Shown: in pieces, positions 61,375 through 64,000 of the stretch
Layout: every line of letters starts with the position of its first letter
Numbering within the stretch: the stretch's first letter is position 1
Assembly (NCBI GenBank): GCA_025210525.1
Contig: JAOARP010000035.1
Span: 24,028-88,027 of the forward strand
Origin: Marinisporobacter sp.
Lineage (GTDB): Bacteria; Bacillota; Clostridia; Peptostreptococcales; Thermotaleaceae
Direction: 5' to 3'
DNA length: 64,000 bases
Notes under the pieces: generated by a model
What the model was told of the DNA's origin: nothing
What the model saw: the letters and a program-made list of their open reading frames with translations, nothing else
Databases searched by the model: none
Program-made: the position numbers and the translations under genes

Positions 61375-61480
61375 CAAAGTAGAAGATTAGGGCTGAAAAA
61401 TTTTCAAAATGTAAATTAACTAATTTATAAATATTTTAATTTATATATACGTTATAGTCAAGAAAAAAACGTTATTTTTA

Positions 61481-61520
61481 TTTATTTTTGTTTACAAATA
61501 TTTATTTTTGTTTACGAATA
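61481..61520. repeat. Tandem 20-bp direct repeat
   Basis: TTTATTTTTGTTTACAAATA is followed directly by TTTATTTTTGTTTACGAATA (one difference), then a partial third element (CTTACAAATGTTTATGAA). A 20-bp period places the copies on one face of the helix, suggesting cooperative binding of a regulator. The rest of 61263-61953 is very AT-rich with no gene; a small inverted repeat TTCTAGT/ACTAGAA is at 61898-61915. Confidence 0.55.
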
Positions 61521-61749
61521 CTTACAAATGTTTATGAAATAGGTCGTTTGGAGGTTAATAATCTAACAAAATAAAATAGGGATATTATGTTGAAAAAGTA
61601 AGAAAAAGTAAAAAAATAAACGAGATAGGAGGATTGAAAAGAAAATATAAAAAATAACAATTACATATATAAATAAAGAGAAAAATATATAATCAAAAAT
61701 AAAAAATAATAAAATTAAAGACAAAAAACATAAAATTAAATAAAAAATC

Positions 61750-61778
61750 TTGAAAAAATTTTAAAAATAATGTAAAAT
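61750..61778 (+). promoter_or_regulatory. Promoter of the sugar importer
   Basis: TTGAAA (61750-61755) and TAAAAT (61773-61778) with a 17-base spacer, giving a leader of about 170 bases. The AT-richness of the region lowers confidence. Confidence 0.5.
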
Positions 61779-61953
61779 AAGTAGCATAAAGATTCCGAAA
61801 ATTAATTATAATGCACTTTTTCTTAAAAAAGCAAGAATGATACATACCTAAACCATTTTTGAGTAGGGCATTAGTTAATTGTTTTAATATAAACTTTTTC
61901 TAGTTAAGACTAGAAGAAGCTTGTATATAAAAAATTTAGGGGAGGAACTACGA

Positions 61954-62907
61954 ATGAAAAAATTTTTAGCAGCAGTATTGATTGTAGTACTAAGTATGTC
62001 TTTATTTGTAGGTTGTGGAAGTAATGAAAGCAAAGAAACAGCAGGAGAAGATGTATTAACAATTGGTGTATCTATTGCAAGTTTCGATGATACTTTCTTA
62101 ATGTACATGAAAGATGGTATGGAGAAATATATTGCTGGTTTAGATGAAAAAGTAGAAGTAACTTATGTAGATGCGAAAGCTGATGCGGCAAAACAATTAG
62201 GTCAAGTTGAAAACTTTATCTCTCAAGGTGTAGATGCAATGGTTGTTATTCCTGTTAATACAGAAGCTACAGCACCGATCACAAGTGCTTGCGAACAGGA
62301 AAACGTTCCCTTGATATATGTAAACAGATTACCAGATAATTTACCAGAAGATGTTACTTTTGTTGGTTCTGAATCAATCGATGCAGGTATCTTCCAAATG
62401 GAATATATGGCTGAAAAAATGGGTGGAAAAGGAAATATCGGTATATTAATGGGTATATTAGATCACGAAGCAGCTATCAAGAGAACTGAAGGAGTAGAAA
62501 AGGTTATCAAAGAAAAATATCCAGATATTAAAGTAGTTAAAAAGCAAACAGGTAAATGGTCAAGAGCTGAAGGTATGGCAGTTATGGAAAACTGGTTAGC
62601 AAGTGGTGAAAAAATCGATGCAGTTTGTGCAAACAATGACGATATGGCAATTGGTGCTATGAATGCTATTGAGGCTGCAGGAAAATTAGGTGAGATATTA
62701 GTAGCTGGAGTAGATGCAACTCCTGATGCACTTATGGAGCTTGATGGAGGAAAATTAAATGCAACTGTATTCCAAGATGCAGAAGGACAAGGTACTGGCG
62801 GTATGGAAGCTGCGTATAAGAGAGCAAAAGGTGAAAAAGTAGAAGCAAGAGTATGGATTCCATTCCAATTAGTAACTCCAGATAACTATAAAGAATTCAT
62901 GAAGTAA
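61954..62907 (+). CDS. Sugar ABC transporter substrate-binding lipoprotein
   Basis: 317 aa, type-I periplasmic-binding fold of the ribose/galactose/inositol class. Lipobox LFVGC with lipidated Cys21; mature part has LTIGVSIASFDDTFLMYMKDGME, AKADAAKQLGQVENFISQGVDAMVVIPVNTEA and CANNDDMAIGAMNAIEAAG. It binds a monosaccharide or cyclitol outside the cell and delivers it to the membrane complex. The start at 61954 has AGGGGAGGA upstream; the frame is open 33 bases further but lacks a site. The RbsA-type ATPase follows. Divergent oxidoreductase and IolE-like genes suggest inositol or a similar compound. Confidence 0.92.
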   Translation: MKKFLAAVLIVVLSMSLFVGCGSNESKETAGEDVLTIGVSIASFDDTFLMYMKDGMEKYIAGLDEKVEVTYVDAKADAAKQLGQVENFISQGVDAMVVIPVNTEATAPITSACEQENVPLIYVNRLPDNLPEDVTFVGSESIDAGIFQMEYMAEKMGGKGNIGILMGILDHEAAIKRTEGVEKVIKEKYPDIKVVKKQTGKWSRAEGMAVMENWLASGEKIDAVCANNDDMAIGAMNAIEAAGKLGEILVAGVDATPDALMELDGGKLNATVFQDAEGQGTGGMEAAYKRAKGEKVEARVWIPFQLVTPDNYKEFMK

Positions 62908-62918
62908 AAAAATAACTA

Positions 62919-62956
62919 GTATAGAGGATATCAATATTTATTGGTATCCTTTATAC
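62919..62956 (+). other. Intercistronic hairpin, likely RNA-stabilising
   Basis: GTATAGAGGATATC pairs with GGTATCCTTTATAC around a loop of about 10 bases between the lipoprotein and ATPase genes. No T run follows. Such stems protect the binding-protein RNA and favour its higher yield over the other transporter parts. Confidence 0.6.
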
Positions 62957-62983
62957 AAGAAATACTAAGAAGAGGTGAAAAGG

Positions 62984-64000
62984 ATGGACAAGGAATATAT
63001 CTTAGAACTGGAGAATATCACAAAAGAATTTCCTGGTGTTTTAGCATTAGATAATGTACAGCTAAAGGTAAGAAAAGGATCTGTACATTCATTGATGGGG
63101 GAAAATGGTGCAGGAAAATCTACATTGATGAAAGCAATTATAGGCATCCATCAACCAACGAAGGGAACCATCAAGTGGAAAGGGCAACCTGTAAAGATTG
63201 AAGGAACAAATCACGCCCTTGATTTAGGGATTTCTATGATTCATCAAGAGTTAAGTCCTATTCCATATATGACAGTTTCTGAAAATATATTCTTAGGTCG
63301 TGAGCCAGTAAATAAGTTTGGCATCGTAGACCAAAAAAAGATGGATGAAGATACAGCAGAATTATTAAAGAGATTAGATATTGATATTGACCCTAGAACA
63401 CAAATGGTAAATTTAAGTATTGCCAATACACAGATGGTTGAGATTGCAAAGTCCATTTCATATAATTCAGATCTAATCATTATGGATGAGCCTACATCAG
63501 CCATTACAGAAAAAGAAGTAGACAATCTATTTAAAATTATTAACAAGCTAAGAAGTGAAGGTGTAGCAATTATCTATATTTCACATAAGATGGATGAGAT
63601 TTTTAAAATTTCTGATGATATTACTGTTTTTAGAGATGGTAAATATATTGTTACAGAGCCAGCTGAGAACCTAGACAATGACAAATTGGTTCAATTAATG
63701 GTAGGTAGAGAATTAAAGCAAGTTTTTCACAAGGAAGAGGCTGAAATTGGAGATGTGATCCTTGAAGTAAAGAACTTAACAAGAGAAGGATATTTTAAGG
63801 ATGTAAGCTTTGAAGTAAGAAGAGGAGAAATCTTTGGAATAGCAGGACTTATGGGATCAGGAAGAACAGAAGTAATGGAAAGTGTATTTGGAGTAACCAG
63901 TAAAGATGCAGGAGAAATATTTATTAATGGGCAAGAGGTAAAAATCAATATACCTGAAGATGCTATTAAGCATAAAATGGCACTCCTTACTGAAGATAGA
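62984..64000 (+). CDS. Sugar ABC transporter ATP-binding protein, RbsA/MglA-like (partial)
   Basis: 339 codons are in the window; the gene runs past its right edge (full-length members are about 500 aa). First ABC domain complete: Walker [10 protein letters not shown] at about residues 40-48, signature [14 protein letters not shown] (degenerate LSGGQ, normal for this family), Walker [12 protein letters not shown]. The second domain begins near residue 265 ([23 protein letters not shown]), and the last visible residues LLTEDR are the family motif. ATG preceded by AGAGGTG. Operates with the upstream lipoprotein and a permease expected beyond the edge. Confidence 0.93.
   Translation, partial: MDKEYILELENITKEFPGVLALDNVQLKVRKGSVHSLMGENGAGKSTLMKAIIGIHQPTKGTIKWKGQPVKIEGTNHALDLGISMIHQELSPIPYMTVSENIFLGREPVNKFGIVDQKKMDEDTAELLKRLDIDIDPRTQMVNLSIANTQMVEIAKSISYNSDLIIMDEPTSAITEKEVDNLFKIINKLRSEGVAIIYISHKMDEIFKISDDITVFRDGKYIVTEPAENLDNDKLVQLMVGRELKQVFHKEEAEIGDVILEVKNLTREGYFKDVSFEVRRGEIFGIAGLMGSGRTEVMESVFGVTSKDAGEIFINGQEVKINIPEDAIKHKMALLTEDR

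Noticed and set aside
61481..61540. CRISPR-like repeats
   Set aside because: The copies are directly adjacent, only two to three in number and without spacers; no cas genes are near.
1..64000. Insertion sequences, prophage, tRNA or rRNA genes
   Set aside because: I looked for transposase, integrase and phage-type proteins, tRNA-like cloverleaf ends and rRNA signatures and found none that I could support.

Overview
The window is AT-rich, densely packed and reads as the chromosome of a low-GC anaerobic clostridium. Evidence for this: strong AGGAGG-type ribosome sites, TTG and GTG starts, hairpin-plus-U-tract terminators, succinate CoA-transferase and CoA-acylating aldehyde dehydrogenase genes, a FapR-type operator, c-di-GMP and glycine riboswitches, lipoprotein (not periplasmic) binding proteins, and an RND pump with a lipoprotein adaptor and no outer-membrane channel gene. 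No rRNA, tRNA, CRISPR array, prophage or insertion sequence was recognised. The genus cannot be fixed from the sequence alone.

Layout. 0-3 kb: an ABC importer of the nitrate/taurine/pyrimidine-precursor class. 3-12.5 kb: single genes and pairs, namely an EEP-fold phosphatase/nuclease, a chromate-type transporter, a membrane coiled-coil protein overlapping a phosphodiester glycosidase, a TPR protein, a DEDDh exonuclease, a YitT protein, a CoA-disulfide-reductase-like flavoenzyme (minus strand) and an AAA ATPase with a nuclease-like tail behind a perfect 28-bp palindrome. 12.5-16 kb: a c-di-GMP-I riboswitch upstream of a chemoreceptor, then a hydroxypyruvate-reductase-like enzyme. 16-23 kb: RND pump, two-component system and adaptor. 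23-26.8 kb: accB-accC-accD-accA behind a FapR box. 27-33 kb: an Uup-like ABC-F protein, a tandem glycine riboswitch in front of a saccharopine-dehydrogenase-like gene, a beta-CASP hydrolase and a C_GCAxxG_C_C protein.

33-40.3 kb: a cluster that looks like salvage of (cell-wall) peptides: DUF819 transporter, DUF3870 protein, dipeptide epimerase, two SpmA/SpmB-like Gate proteins, LD-carboxypeptidase, M20 amidohydrolase and a TIM-barrel protein. 40.4-44.2 kb: an ECF S component, a DUF401 permease, DedA and small proteins. 44.2-49 kb: a succinate-utilisation operon (AspT-like transporter, succinyl-CoA transferase, succinate-semialdehyde dehydrogenase) with three Rex-like redox boxes, two of them placed on candidate promoters. 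49-50.4 kb: isochorismatase-like hydrolase and sirtuin.

50.5-58 kb: NhaC antiporter, then amidohydrolase, SARP/BTAD-type regulator with a pseudo-ATPase tail, second amidohydrolase and M20 peptidase, apparently one catabolic unit. 58-64 kb: small unknown minus-strand genes, an inositol-type oxidoreductase and isomerase pair (minus strand), and a divergent sugar ABC importer (lipoprotein plus ATPase, cut by the window edge), separated by a long AT-rich region with a cre-like site and tandem 20-bp repeats.

Many starts given here are moved from the longest reading frame to the codon correctly spaced from a ribosome site. The most interesting items are the glycine riboswitch on a saccharopine-dehydrogenase-like gene, the Rex-box array, the amidohydrolase/SARP-like operon, the peptide-salvage cluster with a switch-like leader, and a small unknown gene between two hairpins at 58.5-58.9 kb.
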